Source: an uncultured Coriobacteriia bacterium (GTDB lineage Bacteria; Actinomycetota; Coriobacteriia; Coriobacteriales; QAMH01). From it: a stretch of 5,881 bases of DNA. Below, piece after piece: positions 1-5,881 of the stretch. Where the stretch lies: the NCBI GenBank assembly GCA_949283445.1, contig CASDTD010000128.1:1-5881 (forward strand), given 5' to 3'. Numbering within the stretch: position 1 is the first letter of the stretch; the number at the start of each line of letters is the position of its first letter. The translations under genes and the position numbers were made by a program. Below the pieces are notes generated by a model. The model did not search any database and was not told where the DNA came from. It worked only from the letters and a program-made list of their open reading frames with translations.

Positions 1-324
1 CGACATCATCTGCGAAGAGCGCGAGCGATAGTTGTTCGCGTTCGGCGCGCGACGGCGCATCTGGTCGTCGACATAGGGCGTGCGGTTGGCAATACGCGAA
101 GGCGTCTGCTGGTAACGCTGTCGACCTTGCTGTGGCGCACCGCGTCTGGCACTGGATGCCGGCGGCCGTGTGCGGGTGTCATAGCGACGCGGATCCGCCT
201 CGCCGCGACGGGGCTGTTGCATGCGCTGTTCCGAGCGCCCGTCGTCGCGCGGGCGTCGATAGCTGTCGCCGCGGGATTGCCCGTAGCTGCGGTAGCGCTC
301 GTTATCTCTGCGGTAGTCGTTCAT
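1..324 (-). CDS. Arginine-rich, lysine-free, probably disordered protein (partial, N-terminal 108 residues)
   Basis: I do not recognise this protein. The ATG is at 324-322 and the frame stays open to the left edge, so only the N-terminal 108 residues are visible. They begin MNDYRRDNERYRSYGQSRGD. By my count about 27 of the 108 are Arg, with no Lys and no Cys, and the rest are mostly Gln, Ser, Pro, Tyr, Asp, Asn and Gly. There is no hydrophobic segment, so the visible part should be intrinsically disordered. The start is well supported: a GAGGAG ribosome binding site lies just upstream, and the ATG overlaps the stop of the deacetylase homologue by one base (TGATG), which implies translational coupling. 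Such a tail could be the cytoplasmic N-terminus of a membrane or envelope protein whose folded domain lies outside the window, or a nucleic-acid or polyanion-binding region. The deacetylase neighbour favours an envelope role, but this is inference only. Confidence 0.75.
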   Translation of the reverse strand, partial: MNDYRRDNERYRSYGQSRGDSYRRPRDDGRSEQRMQQPRRGEADPRRYDTRTRPPASSARRGAPQQGRQRYQQTPSRIANRTPYVDDQMRRRAPNANNYRSRSSQMMS

Positions 325-1277
325 CACGACTCCTCGATGATGGACGTCTGGTAGAAGCCCGGCGAATTGTAGTCAAGCGTCTTGAAGGTGTAGCCGAGCT
401 CCTTGAGCCCGTCGATGATTTCGGGCAGGGCCTCTGTCGTCGTGTCCTTGCCCGGGTTATCGTGCATGAGCACGCAGATAGGCGAGTTGCTCTCCGCGTA
501 TTTCTTCGCAGCGCTCAAGACATTGTCGACGATCTTGTCCTTGGGGGTGTGGCCGTTGACGAATTGCGAGGGCTCGCTGTCGCCTGCCAGCACGTTCCAG
601 TCGAAGTACTGATAGCCGCGCTTGAGGATTTCCTGCGGAAGGGCCTTGCCGATCTCGCTGTTGTAATAGGCAATCGTGGGGCTGCCGCCGGCGAAGCGGG
701 TGATCTTGATCTCGTGCCCGACGGCCTTTTCCAAGACTTCCTTGGTCTTGTTGAAGTCGCTGGTGAAGTAGTTCTCGACGTCTCCTTTGTAATAGCTGTA
801 GGAGCTGTCCTGGGCCCAGTCGTGGATGCCCACGGCGTTGCCCTGCGCTTCGATTTGCTTGCAGAGCTCGAGGTCGAGATAGGGGAATTCCTCGGTGTCT
901 GCCAGGCAGAACCAGGTGCCGACGACGCCCTTCTCCTTGAGAATCTCGAGGTTTTTCGGCGTCAGGCTCTTGCTGGGGCCGTCGTCGAAGGTGAGGTAGC
1001 AGACCTTGCCGGAGCCGTCGCCGTTGAAGGAGAGGCGCCCCTGCGCGTTGCGCCATTCGAGCGTCTTTTCGGAAAGCTGGGAGGTGAGCTGCTCGTTCTG
1101 AGCTTGCGCCTCGGTGACCTGCCCTTGCAGCGAGCTCAGGTTCTCCTGGGCCTTGGCCGTCTTGCCGCCGATGACCATGAACAAGACCTGCTGGCCGATG
1201 ACCAGCACGAACAGGACCACCAAGACGATGGTCAGAATGCTGCGTATGTTACCGCCTCGTGAAATCATGGCGCTCAT
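324..1277 (-). CDS. Membrane-anchored CE4 polysaccharide deacetylase-like protein with an altered metal site
   Basis: Numbering is from the ATG at 1277-1275 (317 aa). Residues 13-37 form one transmembrane anchor after a short Arg-containing N-terminus. Residues 40-80 are Gln/Glu/Leu-rich and look like a coiled coil. The NodB/CE4 domain follows, placing the catalytic part outside the cell as in PgdA-type peptidoglycan deacetylases, which remove N-acetyl groups from cell-wall sugars. Visible motifs are TFDDGPS (D98, D99), GIHDWAQ (H152), RFAGGS (R194), FDWN (D226, W227) and LMHD (H272). The family's His motif is normally H-S/T-x-x-H; here the second His is Gln156, encoded CAG. The Pro of the R-x-P motif is Ala196. 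Asp, one His and the distal His remain, so activity is uncertain. The start is ambiguous: ATGs at 1277, 1268 and 1334 all lack a good ribosome binding site. I prefer 1277 or 1268 because they lie right before the anchor. The stop overlaps the next gene by one base. Confidence 0.85.
   Translation of the reverse strand: MSAMISRGGNIRSILTIVLVVLFVLVIGQQVLFMVIGGKTAKAQENLSSLQGQVTEAQAQNEQLTSQLSEKTLEWRNAQGRLSFNGDGSGKVCYLTFDDGPSKSLTPKNLEILKEKGVVGTWFCLADTEEFPYLDLELCKQIEAQGNAVGIHDWAQDSSYSYYKGDVENYFTSDFNKTKEVLEKAVGHEIKITRFAGGSPTIAYYNSEIGKALPQEILKRGYQYFDWNVLAGDSEPSQFVNGHTPKDKIVDNVLSAAKKYAESNSPICVLMHDNPGKDTTTEALPEIIDGLKELGYTFKTLDYNSPGFYQTSIIEES
330..335 (-). promoter_or_regulatory. Ribosome binding site of the Arg-rich protein gene
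   Basis: GAGGAG on the minus strand, five bases before the ATG at 324-322. It lies inside the last codons of the deacetylase gene. Together with the TGATG stop/start overlap it supports translation of the downstream gene from the same mRNA. Confidence 0.75.
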
Positions 1278-1296
1278 TATCCCATAAAAGCACTGG

Positions 1297-1321
1297 AACG
1301 AATGAAAATAGTGCATTCGTT
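1297..1321. repeat. Perfect 8-bp inverted repeat between uvrA and the deacetylase gene
   Basis: AACGAATG (1297-1304) and CATTCGTT (1314-1321) are exact reverse complements separated by nine A/T-rich bases. The element lies 20 bases upstream of the preferred deacetylase start and about 50 bases past the uvrA stop. Neither strand has a T-run after it, so it does not look like an intrinsic terminator. An operator for the deacetylase promoter, or an mRNA processing hairpin in a uvrA read-through transcript, are the likelier readings. Confidence 0.45.
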
Positions 1322-1371
1322 GATAAAGGGGCATATTGCGACGGTGACTTGCCGCGCACTTCTTGCAGCAC

Positions 1372-4272
1372 CTACAGCAGTCTTTTCAGGAAACGGCCCG
1401 TATGCGATTCCGGCACCTGCGCGACCTGTTCGGGCATACCGCAGGCTACGATGGTGCCGCCTCCGTCGCCGCCCTCGGGGCCGAGGTCGATGATGCGGTC
1501 TGCCGCCTTGATGATGTCGAGGTTGTGCTCGATGACCAGCACGGTATTGCCGGCGTCCACGAGGCGCTGTAGCACGGCGAGCAGCTGACGCACGTCTTCG
1601 AAATGCAGGCCGGTGGTCGGCTCGTCCAGGATGTAGAAGGTCTTGCCGGTCTGGCGCTTGTGCAGCTCGCTGGCGAGCTTGACGCGCTGAGCCTCGCCGC
1701 CGGACAGCGTCGTGGCGGGCTGCCCCAAGGTGATGTAGCCCAAGCCCACGTCTGCCAGCGTCTGCAGCTTGCGGCGCACGTTGGGGATGTTCTCGAAGAA
1801 CGCGACGGCCTCTTCCACGGTCATGGCCAAAATCTCGGCGATGTTCTTGCCGCGGTAGGTCACCTGCAGGGTCTCGCGGTTGTAGCGCGCGCCGTGGCAG
1901 ACCTCGCAGGGCACGTAAATGTCGGGCAGGAAGTGCATCTCGATCTTGAGCTGGCCGTCGCCCTTGCATGCCTCGCAGCGGCCGCCGGCCACGTTGAAAG
2001 AGAAGCGCCCGGACCCGAAGCCCTTGGCGCGGCTTTCAGGCAGGCTGGAGAAGAGCTTGCGGATGTCGTCCCATACGCCCGTGTAGGTGGCGGGGTTGGA
2101 GCGCGGCGTGCGCCCGATGGGGGACTGGTCGATGTTGATAACCTTGTCGATGGCTTCCACGCCCGTGAGCTTGCGGTATTTGCCCACGCGGCGGCGCGCG
2201 TGCATGACCTGGTTGGCCAACGCCGGGGCCAGCGTGTCGGTGACCAGGGAGCTTTTGCCCGATCCGGAGACGCCTGTGACCACGGTGAGCGTGCCGATCT
2301 CGATTTCTGCCTTGACGTTTTTCAGGTTGTTCTCGCGGCAGCCAGACAGCACGATCTTGCCGCGCTTGGGGGTACGGCGCGTTTCCGGCACGGGCACGAC
2401 GCGTTTACCCGACAGATACTGCCCGGTGATGGAGCGTTCGCAGTCTGCGACGTCTTGCGGGGTGCCGGCGACGACGATTTCCCCGCCGCCCACGCCCGCG
2501 CCCGGCCCCACGTCGACGACGTAATCGGCGCTTCTGATGGTGTCCTCGTCATGCTCGACGACGATAACCGTATTGCCCAGGTCGCGCAGGTGTTTCAAGG
2601 TTTCGATGAGGCGTTCGTTGTCGCGCTGGTGCAAGCCGATGGAAGGCTCGTCCAGAATGTAGAGCACGCCCATGAGGCCGGCGCCGATTTGCGTGGCCAG
2701 GCGGATGCGCTGGGCCTCGCCGCCGGACAGCGTGGCCGTGGGACGGTCGAGCGTGAGATAGTTCAACCCGACGTCGACCATGAACTGTAGGCGCGCGCAG
2801 ATTTCCTTGACGATGGGCTTGGCGATGAAGCCGTGCATCTCGTCGAAGGTCAGCCCCGCGAAAAACTCGAGGGCGTTTTCCGCCGAGAGCTGACAGGCTT
2901 CGTGGATGTTCTTGTCACCCACCGTGACGGCCAGGATTTCCGGCTTGAGGCGGCTGCCGTTGCAGGTGTGGCAAGGGTTGATGGCCATGTACTGCTCGAG
3001 ACGCTCGCGCATGCTGTCGCTGTCGCTTTCGTCGTGCTTGCGCATGATTTCTGCCAGCACGCCGGGCCAGGTGGTGTACCAGTAGGTGTCGCGCCCGTCG
3101 CGCGTGACGTAGTCGATGCGGATGCGCTCGTCGCCCAAGCCGTAGAGCAGCGCCTTGCGGGTCTTGGCGGGAAGCTCTTCCCACGGCACATCCGTGCTGC
3201 CACCCACGTGCTTGCAGACAGCGGCGTACATCTGCGGGTAGTAATTGCTCGCGGGGCTGAAGCTTGCGATGGCGCCTTCGTCGATGGTGAGGGTCTCGTC
3301 GGGCACGACGAGGTCCGGGTCCACTTCTTGGCGGGCGCCCAGCCCCAAGCAGTCCGGGCAGGCGCCGTAGGGCGCGTTGAACGAGAAGTCGCGCGGGTCG
3401 AGGTCGTCCAACGAATAATCGTGTTCGGGGCAGGCGAGCGCCAGGCTGAAGGCGTATTCGCCCTCCACGCCCGCAGCGGACTTCGCGCCCGAGCTGTGTT
3501 CCACGTTCACGCTGTCGGTTTGCGTCATGTTCTTGATGATGACGTTGCCCTTGGTGAGCGTGGTGGCCGTCTCGATGGCCTCCACCAAGCGCGAGAGGGA
3601 CTTTTCCTTCAGCACGATGCGGTCGACGATGACCTCGATGTCGTGCTTGTACTTCTTGTCGAGCTTGAGCTCTTCGTCCAGGCGGTGTACCTCGCCGTCG
3701 ATGCGCACACGCGAGAAGCCTTCTTTGGCGAGATCTGCGAAGGTCTGCACGAACTCGCCTTTCTTGCCGCGCACGAGCGGGGCGAGCACCATGATCTTGT
3801 CGCCTTCGCTGCCGTGCGCCATGACCTTGTCCGCCACCTGGTCGGGCGTCTGTCTCTCGATGACACGACCGCAGACCGGGCAGTGCGGAATACCCACGCG
3901 CGCGTAGAGCAGGCGCAGGTAATCGTAGATTTCCGTCACCGTGGCGACGGTGGAACGCGGGTTTTTGCTCGTCGTCTTCTGGTCGATGGAAACGGCGGGG
4001 GACAGACCGTCGATGGAATCCACGTCGGGCTTTTCCATCTGCCCCAGGAACTGGCGTGCGTAGGAAGACAGCGATTCCACGTAGCGGCGCTGCCCTTCCG
4101 CGTAGATGGTGTCGAAGGCCAGCGAGCTTTTACCCGAGCCGGAAAGCCCCGTGAACACGACGAGCTTGTCGCGCGGTATCTCCACGTCGACGTTTTTCAG
4201 GTTGTGCTGACGGGCACCTTTTATGACGATCTTGTCCGATGACATAGGCTGTTTCTCGATTCTTGCGGTCAT
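1372..4272 (-). CDS. uvrA: UvrABC excinuclease subunit A (ABC-type DNA damage sensor)
   Basis: UvrA is the cytoplasmic ATPase that, as a dimer, finds bulky DNA lesions and loads UvrB for nucleotide excision repair. From the ATG at 4272-4270 it is 966 aa, close to the usual 940-960. Both ABC modules are complete. Walker A motifs are GLSGSGKSS (42-50) and GVSGSGKSS (from 667). Signatures are [10 protein letters not shown] (from 515) and [10 protein letters not shown] (from 856). Walker B motifs are [10 protein letters not shown] (D541, E542) and [10 protein letters not shown] (D883, E884). The first zinc site reads C281-x2-H284 ... C305-x2-C308, and the second C766-x2-C769 ... C789-x2-C792. I chose this start because AGGA lies five bases upstream and a LexA-boxed promoter sits about 30-60 bases upstream. 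The ATG at 4245 ([10 protein letters not shown]) is an alternative without a clear ribosome binding site, and a start at 4368 would lie upstream of the promoter. The gene may be co-transcribed with the deacetylase homologue. Confidence 0.98.
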   Translation of the reverse strand: MTARIEKQPMSSDKIVIKGARQHNLKNVDVEIPRDKLVVFTGLSGSGKSSLAFDTIYAEGQRRYVESLSSYARQFLGQMEKPDVDSIDGLSPAVSIDQKTTSKNPRSTVATVTEIYDYLRLLYARVGIPHCPVCGRVIERQTPDQVADKVMAHGSEGDKIMVLAPLVRGKKGEFVQTFADLAKEGFSRVRIDGEVHRLDEELKLDKKYKHDIEVIVDRIVLKEKSLSRLVEAIETATTLTKGNVIIKNMTQTDSVNVEHSSGAKSAAGVEGEYAFSLALACPEHDYSLDDLDPRDFSFNAPYGACPDCLGLGARQEVDPDLVVPDETLTIDEGAIASFSPASNYYPQMYAAVCKHVGGSTDVPWEELPAKTRKALLYGLGDERIRIDYVTRDGRDTYWYTTWPGVLAEIMRKHDESDSDSMRERLEQYMAINPCHTCNGSRLKPEILAVTVGDKNIHEACQLSAENALEFFAGLTFDEMHGFIAKPIVKEICARLQFMVDVGLNYLTLDRPTATLSGGEAQRIRLATQIGAGLMGVLYILDEPSIGLHQRDNERLIETLKHLRDLGNTVIVVEHDEDTIRSADYVVDVGPGAGVGGGEIVVAGTPQDVADCERSITGQYLSGKRVVPVPETRRTPKRGKIVLSGCRENNLKNVKAEIEIGTLTVVTGVSGSGKSSLVTDTLAPALANQVMHARRRVGKYRKLTGVEAIDKVINIDQSPIGRTPRSNPATYTGVWDDIRKLFSSLPESRAKGFGSGRFSFNVAGGRCEACKGDGQLKIEMHFLPDIYVPCEVCHGARYNRETLQVTYRGKNIAEILAMTVEEAVAFFENIPNVRRKLQTLADVGLGYITLGQPATTLSGGEAQRVKLASELHKRQTGKTFYILDEPTTGLHFEDVRQLLAVLQRLVDAGNTVLVIEHNLDIIKAADRIIDLGPEGGDGGGTIVACGMPEQVAQVPESHTGRFLKRLL

Positions 4273-4304
4273 GTTCTTCCTGCAGACGAAGTCCGCGAGA
4301 TTGC

Positions 4305-4334
4305 AGTATAGAACATCTGTTCGTTTTATGTGAG
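4305..4334 (-). promoter_or_regulatory. uvrA promoter with the LexA box in its spacer
   Basis: On the minus strand TATACT (4310-4305) is a good -10 element. CTCACA (4334-4329) is a 4-of-6 match to TTGACA with an 18-base spacer. Transcription would start near 4298, giving a leader of about 26 bases to the ATG at 4272 and excluding longer uvrA starts. The LexA box occupies most of the spacer, so bound repressor would block RNA polymerase directly. Confidence 0.6.
4310..4323 (-). promoter_or_regulatory. LexA (SOS/Din) box of uvrA
   Basis: The minus strand reads CGAACAGATGTTCT. The Gram-positive LexA/Din consensus is CGAAC-RNRY-GTTYC, and only the last base differs. The core GAAC-N4-GTTC is a perfect dyad. 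Its position between the -35 and -10 of uvrA, a classic SOS gene, makes a functional role very likely. It predicts repression by LexA and induction upon RecA-dependent LexA cleavage after DNA damage. Confidence 0.85.
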
Positions 4335-4430
4335 CGCGTAGGCGCATTTGGCGATGAGCAGCACGCACTCTAGCAGAATACCCAGCCCGATAAGGTAAGA
4401 TGTAATGTTGATGTCATGGAACATCTGCGC

Positions 4431-4451
4431 GCAAGGGCGTCTCGCTCTTGC
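4431..4451. repeat. Dyad/hairpin: 9-bp stem, 3-base loop
   Basis: GCAAGGGCG (4431-4439) can pair with CGCTCTTGC (4443-4451) around the loop TCT. Eight pairs are Watson-Crick and one is G-T. It ends seven bases before the 11-bp-phased pentamer array. No T-tract follows on either strand, so it is not a simple terminator. It may be an operator dyad or a leader hairpin. Confidence 0.4.
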
Positions 4452-4457
4452 CGGCTT

Positions 4458-4503
4458 GCAAAGAGTTGGAAACAATGACGCAAAATACAGGCAACAATGT
4501 CGC
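4458..4503 (+). promoter_or_regulatory. 11-bp-phased pentamer array, candidate GlnR/OmpR-type operator
   Basis: Four pentamers of the form G(A/C)AA(A/C) start exactly 11 bases apart: GCAAA at 4458, GAAAC at 4469, GCAAA at 4480 and GCAAC at 4491. The second and fourth units are embedded in a longer 22-base-spaced direct repeat, GG-N-AACAATG-W-CGC (4468-4481 and 4490-4503). Eleven-base direct repeats are typical of OmpR-family regulators. The actinobacterial nitrogen regulator GlnR binds GTnAC-n6-GAAAC units of the same period. The GAAAC unit fits exactly and GCAAC is one base from GTnAC, while the GCAAA units fit less well. The array lies about 75-120 bases upstream of the synthetase ATG, a plausible activator or repressor location. 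Confidence 0.45.
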
Positions 4504-4563
4504 GCTATCGTCGTTCGTGACAAGGGTTAGCTAAAAGCGGCGCACGGTGCTGCCGCGATGTGT

Positions 4564-4569
4564 AAGGAG
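4564..4569 (+). promoter_or_regulatory. Ribosome binding site of the glutamine synthetase gene
   Basis: AAGGAG lies eight bases before the ATG at 4578-4580. It is strong and well placed, and it fixes the start of the synthetase. Confidence 0.85.
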
Positions 4570-4577
4570 CTGTTCAT

Positions 4578-5881
4578 ATGGCGCAAGACACGAGCAAGAT
4601 TTACGGGAGCCTCGTCTTCAACGACAAGGTGATGCGGGAGCGCCTCCCCAAGCCCGTCTACAAGAGCCTGCATGAGACCATCGAGAACGGCACGGCGCTT
4701 GACGAGGACGTTGCCAACGCGGTGGCGCATGCGATGAAGGAATGGGCGGTCGAAAACGGCTGCACGCATTACACGCACTGGTTCCAGCCGCTGACGGGCA
4801 CCACGTCCGAGAAGCACGACGCCTTCGTCGACCCGAACGGGGACGGCACGGCCATCATGTCGTTTTCCGGCAAGGAGCTGATCCTGGGCGAGCCGGACGC
4901 CTCGTGTTTCCCCTCGGGTGGCTTGCGCGCCACCTGCGAAGCCCGCGGCTACACCGCGTGGGACCCGACGAGCTACGCCTTCATCAAAGACGAAGTCCTG
5001 TGCATCCCCACGGCGTTCATCTCCTACACGGGCGAGGCGCTTGACAAGAAGACGCCGCTGCTGCGCTCCATGCGCGCCATCTCCGACCAGACCAAGCGCG
5101 TGCTCGCCTGCTTCGGCATCACCGACGTGCCGCAGGTCGTCACCACCGTCGGCGCGGAGCAGGAGTACTTCCTCGTGAAGCTCGAAGATTACGCCGCCCG
5201 TCCGGACCTGGTGCTGTGCGGCCGCACGCTGTTCGGCGCCGCGCCGGCCAAGGGCCAGGAGCTTGAAGAGCATTACTTCGGCGCCGTGCGCGAGACGGTC
5301 AGCGACTTCATGAAGGAAGTCGACGACGACCTGTGGAAGCTCGGCGTGGACGCCAAGACCAAGCACAACGAGGTCGCGCCTGCCCAGCACGAAATCGCGC
5401 CGATTTTCGCGCGTTCCACCACGGCGATCGACAACAACCTGCTCACGATGGAAATCCTGCGCAAGGACGCCCCGCACCACGGGCTGTACTGCCTCATCCG
5501 CGAAAAGCCCTTCGAGGGCGTGAACGGCTCGGGCAAGCACAATAACTGGTCCATCGCCACGCCGGACATGAACCTGCTCAACCCCGGCCCTGACCCTGCC
5601 AACAATACCGTCTTCATGCTGACGCTGGCCGCCGTCATCCAGGCCGTCGACGACTTCCAGGAAATCCTGCGCGCGACGGTCGCCTCTGCGGGCAACGACC
5701 ACCGTCTGGGCGCCAACGAGGCACCGCCCGCCATCGTCTCCATCTTCCTGGGCGACGAGCTGGGCGCTATCGTGGACGCCATCGCCGAGGGCGTGACGCC
5801 GCATGACCACAAAGGCAAGGCCATGGACCTGGGCGCGGACGTCCTGCCCAAGGTGAGCCAGGACAACACCGACCGCAACCG
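4578..5881 (+). CDS. glnN: Class III glutamine synthetase (GSIII/GlnN type), partial, N-terminal 434 residues
   Basis: This enzyme joins ammonium to glutamate with ATP to make glutamine, in the cytoplasm, as a large dodecamer. The frame is open to the right edge. GSIII subunits are about 700 residues, so roughly 60% is visible and the absence of a stop reflects the window edge. Class III hallmarks are the N-terminal block with THYTHWFQPLTGTTSEKHDAF-type sequence (about residues 64-84), longer than anything in class I or II enzymes at this place, followed by FSGKELILGEPDASCFPSGG. The catalytic core shows VGAEQEYF (E194 and E196, metal ligands), KHNEVAPAQHEIAP (E265 and E272), NGSGKHNNWS (H321) and GNDHRLGANEAP (R376). 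The start is fixed by AAGGAG eight bases upstream. Class III enzymes lack the adenylylation control of class I-beta enzymes, so transcriptional control through the upstream phased repeats would be reasonable. glnN is the symbol used for class III enzymes; some annotations use glnA. Confidence 0.97.
   Translation, partial: MAQDTSKIYGSLVFNDKVMRERLPKPVYKSLHETIENGTALDEDVANAVAHAMKEWAVENGCTHYTHWFQPLTGTTSEKHDAFVDPNGDGTAIMSFSGKELILGEPDASCFPSGGLRATCEARGYTAWDPTSYAFIKDEVLCIPTAFISYTGEALDKKTPLLRSMRAISDQTKRVLACFGITDVPQVVTTVGAEQEYFLVKLEDYAARPDLVLCGRTLFGAAPAKGQELEEHYFGAVRETVSDFMKEVDDDLWKLGVDAKTKHNEVAPAQHEIAPIFARSTTAIDNNLLTMEILRKDAPHHGLYCLIREKPFEGVNGSGKHNNWSIATPDMNLLNPGPDPANNTVFMLTLAAVIQAVDDFQEILRATVASAGNDHRLGANEAPPAIVSIFLGDELGAIVDAIAEGVTPHDHKGKAMDLGADVLPKVSQDNTDRN

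Larger units (their letters stand above)
4273..4577. other. Divergent intergenic regulatory region, uvrA / glutamine synthetase
   Basis: This 305-base stretch separates the divergently read uvrA and glutamine synthetase genes and is more A/T-rich than its flanks. From left to right it holds the uvrA leader, the uvrA promoter with its LexA box, a possible tiny hydrophobic ORF (4326-4424, weak), a GAACATCTG copy (4419-4427), a 9-bp-stem dyad (4431-4451), four 11-bp-phased pentamers (4458-4495) and the synthetase ribosome binding site. I could not identify a convincing -35/-10 pair for the synthetase. TTAGCTAA at 4527-4534 is a palindrome in the right area, but no good -35 precedes it. Confidence 0.7.

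Noticed and set aside
132..1262. Long plus-strand open frame opposite the deacetylase homologue
   Set aside because: Its sequence has no recognisable motifs, and the opposite strand carries clear CE4 motifs. Long antisense frames are expected in high-GC coding DNA.
1297..1321. Inverted repeat as the uvrA intrinsic terminator
   Set aside because: The stem is A/T-rich and no T-run follows on the minus strand; the next bases are CCAGTGC.
3341..3432. First UvrA zinc site reads C-x2-H rather than C-x2-C, considered as a lesion
   Set aside because: Variation at this position occurs among UvrA proteins and the rest of the module is intact, so I do not treat it as a defect.
1603..4242. Two long plus-strand open frames (1603-2790 and 2833-4242) opposite uvrA
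   Set aside because: They are mirrors of uvrA codons, with Val/Ala/His/Arg-rich sequence lacking domains or ribosome binding sites, while uvrA is unambiguous.
4273..4368. N-terminal extension of UvrA to an ATG at 4368
   Set aside because: It would place the start upstream of the LexA-boxed promoter, and the extra residues resemble no UvrA N-terminus.
4527..5810. Minus-strand 427-residue open frame opposite the glutamine synthetase
   Set aside because: The plus strand encodes an intact class III synthetase with all catalytic motifs and a strong ribosome binding site. The antisense frame is compositional.
4578..5881. Truncated glutamine synthetase
   Set aside because: The frame is open up to the last base, so the missing C-terminus is a window-edge effect.

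Overview
The window comes from a high-GC bacterium (roughly 60% G+C by eye, third positions mostly G or C). A Gram-positive-type LexA box, a class III glutamine synthetase, and a membrane-anchored polysaccharide deacetylase-like protein together suggest a high-GC Gram-positive. An anaerobic actinobacterium of the Coriobacteriia/Eggerthellales kind is my best guess. This is inference; nothing in the window fixes the taxon.

Layout. Positions 1-4272 hold a minus-strand cluster read from right to left. It consists of uvrA (1372-4272, excinuclease ABC subunit A), a one-TM, coiled-coil, CE4-type polysaccharide deacetylase homologue (324-1277), and the start of an extremely arginine-rich, lysine-free, probably disordered protein (1-324, running off the left edge). 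The last two genes overlap by one base (TGATG), so they are probably translationally coupled. uvrA is separated from the deacetylase by 94 bases that carry a perfect 8-bp inverted repeat. Positions 4273-4577 form a divergent intergenic region. On the right, 4578-5881 is the first 434 codons of a plus-strand class III glutamine synthetase that continues past the window.

The intergenic region is the most information-rich part. On the uvrA side a -10 element is directly preceded by a near-perfect LexA (SOS/Din) box that fills the promoter spacer, which predicts DNA-damage induction of uvrA and fixes its start downstream of 4300. On the glutamine synthetase side there are four G(A/C)AA(A/C) pentamers at exactly 11-bp spacing, plus a 9-bp-stem dyad just upstream of them. 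This spacing resembles tandem sites for OmpR-family winged-helix regulators such as actinobacterial GlnR and would fit nitrogen control of the synthetase. Regulator identity is inferred.

The most unusual protein is the deacetylase homologue. It keeps the TFDDG, DWN and MHD motifs, but the second metal-binding histidine of the family's His motif is glutamine and the proline of the R-x-P motif is alanine. Altered metal binding or a non-catalytic role is therefore possible. I see no mobile elements, CRISPR arrays, tRNA or rRNA genes in the window.
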